From the NCBI GenBank assembly GCA_011526265.1, contig WTJN01000136.1:1-33660 (forward strand): a stretch of 33,660 bases of DNA, in the 5' to 3' direction. The position numbers and the translations under genes were made by a program. The notes under the pieces are model-generated. The model searched no databases, was not told where the DNA came from, and saw nothing but the letters and a program-made list of their open reading frames with translations. Source of the DNA: Candidatus Arcticimaribacter sp. GTDB taxonomy: Bacteria > Bacteroidota > Bacteroidia > Flavobacteriales > Flavobacteriaceae. Below, one piece after another: positions 32,361 to 33,660 of this stretch (position 1 is its first letter; each line of letters starts with the position of its first letter).

Positions 32361-33467
32361 TCAAAACGGATTGGGCGAATAGGGAATAGCGAATGCTTCG
32401 GCCACAGATGTATTGTGTAGAGTACCTTCAGCACAATCCAATCCGCGGGCCAAGTGATGGTTTTGTTCACAGGCCTTTTTCCAACCCAACTGAGCTATTT
32501 CTTTGACAAAAGGAAAACTCGCATTGGTCAATGCTTGGGTTGCGGTAATGGGCACAGCACCAGGAATATTGGCTACACAGTAGTGGACAATGCCTTCTTC
32601 AATATAGGTGGGCTGTTCGTGTGTCGTGGGTCGACTGGTTTCAAAGCAGCCCCCTTGATCGATGGCAACATCGAGAAGGACAGCCCCTTTTTTCATGGTT
32701 TGAAGCATCTTTTTGCTGATCAGTTTTGGCGCCTTGGCCCCTGGGATAAGCACTGCGCCAACGACGACATCACTCTGGGGCAGTAGTTGTTCAATCAGCT
32801 TAGGACTGGAGTAAAGTGCGGTCACATTTGCTGGCAATAGTTCGTCCAAATGTTTGATGCGGACTAAGTTGATGTCTAAAAGTGTTACCTGTGCTCCTAA
32901 GCCCGCAGCCATTTTTGCGGCCTCGGTGCCTACCACACCTCCACCAATAATCAAAACATTTGCGGGGGAAACACCGGTAACGCCACCCATCAATTTGCCG
33001 CTGCCTCCTTGGGGTTTTTCGAGGTATTTGGCGGCTTGTTGGATGGCCATGCGACCTGCGACTTCTGACATTGGTGTAAGTAGAGGTAATTGCCCCGCTT
33101 GGTTGGTGATGGTTTCATAGGCGATACAGACGGCACCGCTGCCCAACATCGCACGGGTGAGTGTTTCTGAAGCGGCAAAGTGGAAGTAGGTGAATAACAC
33201 TTGTTGTGGCTGAATCCATGGATATTCTTCGGGCAAGGGTTCTTTGACTTTTACGATCATTTGAGACTGACGGTATACTTTTTGTGCACTTTCTTCGATG
33301 ATTGCACCCGCCTGTAGATAGTTATCGTTGCTGTAGCCACACCCCTGTCCCGCGTTGTTTTCTACGATAAGCTGATGACCTTGTTGGGCGAGATGGGCCA
33401 CATGCTCAGGCAACAATCCGACACGGTATTCATGATTTTTACGTTCTTTAAGAATCCCAATGATCAT
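32361..33467 (-). CDS. ald: Alanine dehydrogenase
   Basis: A 368-residue NAD-dependent alanine dehydrogenase that converts L-alanine to pyruvate and ammonia. Hallmarks are EYRVGLLPEHV, KVKEPLPEEYPW (catalytic Lys), FTYFHFA (His), the NAD-binding VLIIGGGVVGTEAAKMAAGLGAQVTLLD and HYCVANIPGAVP near the C-terminus. Length is normal. It is the first gene of a two-gene unit with the GlcD-like enzyme; together they could feed pyruvate from alanine and lactate-type acids. A perfect -7 box lies 20 bases upstream. Confidence 0.95.
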   Translation of the reverse strand: MIIGILKERKNHEYRVGLLPEHVAHLAQQGHQLIVENNAGQGCGYSNDNYLQAGAIIEESAQKVYRQSQMIVKVKEPLPEEYPWIQPQQVLFTYFHFAASETLTRAMLGSGAVCIAYETITNQAGQLPLLTPMSEVAGRMAIQQAAKYLEKPQGGSGKLMGGVTGVSPANVLIIGGGVVGTEAAKMAAGLGAQVTLLDINLVRIKHLDELLPANVTALYSSPKLIEQLLPQSDVVVGAVLIPGAKAPKLISKKMLQTMKKGAVLLDVAIDQGGCFETSRPTTHEQPTYIEEGIVHYCVANIPGAVPITATQALTNASFPFVKEIAQLGWKKACEQNHHLARGLDCAEGTLHNTSVAEAFAIPYSPNPF

Positions 33468-33487
33468 TTTTATTGTTCATTTTACAA

Positions 33488-33495
33488 CAAAAATA
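33488..33495 (-). promoter_or_regulatory. candidate -7 box (TATTTTTG) for ald
   Basis: Perfect TAnnTTTG on the minus strand, 20 bases before the ald ATG. A TTTG lies further upstream at 33509-33512, spacer 13 bases, shorter than canonical. Confidence 0.5.
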
Positions 33496-33587
33496 AATGA
33501 TAAAGTGTCAAATTAAACAATTCAATTCATTTAATTTCCAATGAAAACTATGGACATCTAAGGGTACTACAACAAGAAAAAAACAGT

Positions 33588-33595
33588 TATATTTG
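33588..33595 (+). promoter_or_regulatory. candidate -7 box (TATATTTG) for tRNA-Val
   Basis: Perfect TAnnTTTG ending 11 bases before the tRNA start, the spacing expected for a transcription start just ahead of the mature tRNA. Confidence 0.55.
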
Positions 33596-33606
33596 CCATC
33601 CGCAAA

Positions 33607-33660
33607 GGGTGTTTAGCTCAGTTGGTTTAGAGCGCTACCTTGACAGGGTAGAGGTCACTG
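33607..33660 (+). tRNA. tRNA-Val (anticodon GAC), 3' end beyond window
   Basis: The acceptor 5' strand GGGTGTT, positions 8-9 TA, D-arm GCTC-AGTTGGTTTA-GAGC and anticodon arm CTACC/GGTAG with loop TTGACAG are present, giving anticodon GAC. The window ends in the variable/T-arm region, so the acceptor 3' strand is missing. Confidence 0.93.

Noticed and set aside
1-33660. CRISPR array, prophage or transposon
   Set aside because: No regularly spaced repeats, integrase, transposase or phage structural genes were seen on either strand.

Overview
The window comes from a member of the Bacteroidota, most likely a marine or aquatic Flavobacteriaceae species. This rests on gene content (LytS/LytR-type two-component genes, a DUF6702-M1 peptidase-TatA block, mevalonate-pathway genes, the flavobacterial-style arsenosugar locus) and on promoter-like TAnnTTTG boxes, the Bacteroidota -7 element, just upstream of several genes. 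It looks chromosomal. I see no insertion sequence, phage gene, CRISPR array or integrase.

Layout. 1-504: the tail of a NifU-type Fe-S scaffold protein and a 2Fe-2S ferredoxin. 550-2692: two exported lipoproteins, a GH13 alpha-amylase-like glycosidase and a glycerophosphodiester phosphodiesterase, followed by a structured intergenic region that may encode a small RNA (2702-2870). 2935-6594: mevalonate diphosphate decarboxylase, a mevalonate kinase-like GHMP kinase, a UbiA prenyltransferase and an S4-domain pseudouridine synthase, all on the plus strand. 17440 down to 6574 (minus strand): eleven tightly packed genes, described below. 17507-19144: a LytS-type histidine kinase broken by an in-frame amber codon, with an intact LytTR response regulator. 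19153-20825: an M15 peptidase, a small doubtful ORF and an outer-membrane barrel protein. 20899-20974: tRNA-Gly. 21040-25646: two paralogous carboxypeptidase-regulatory-like proteins, a DUF6702 protein, an M1 metallopeptidase and TatA. 25651-27133 (minus): O-methyltransferase, flavin reductase and a small membrane protein. 27373-29640: aconitase. 29738-30949: a secreted PKD/TSP3-like protein. 30930-33467 (minus): a GlcD-type FAD oxidoreductase and alanine dehydrogenase. The window ends inside a tRNA-Val.

The most interesting part is the eleven-gene minus-strand operon. Its first five genes form a recognisable arsenosugar pathway: AhpD-like protein, radical SAM ArsS, CofC-like glycosyltransferase, purine nucleoside phosphorylase and ArsM. 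ArsM methylates arsenite. ArsS transfers a 5'-deoxyadenosyl group to the dimethylated arsenic. The phosphorylase then plausibly removes adenine: at the two positions that set base and 5'-group specificity, its residues look like those of methylthioadenosine phosphorylase rather than ordinary PNP. The glycosyltransferase would transfer the arsenoribosyl group. The operon continues with a secreted DUF547 protein, a FAD oxidoreductase paired with a membrane 4Fe-4S protein, and three membrane-associated sugar transferases (DPM1-like, BcsA-like and GT-C). This suggests, as inference only, that the arsenosugar is further glycosylated or attached to a lipid and exported.
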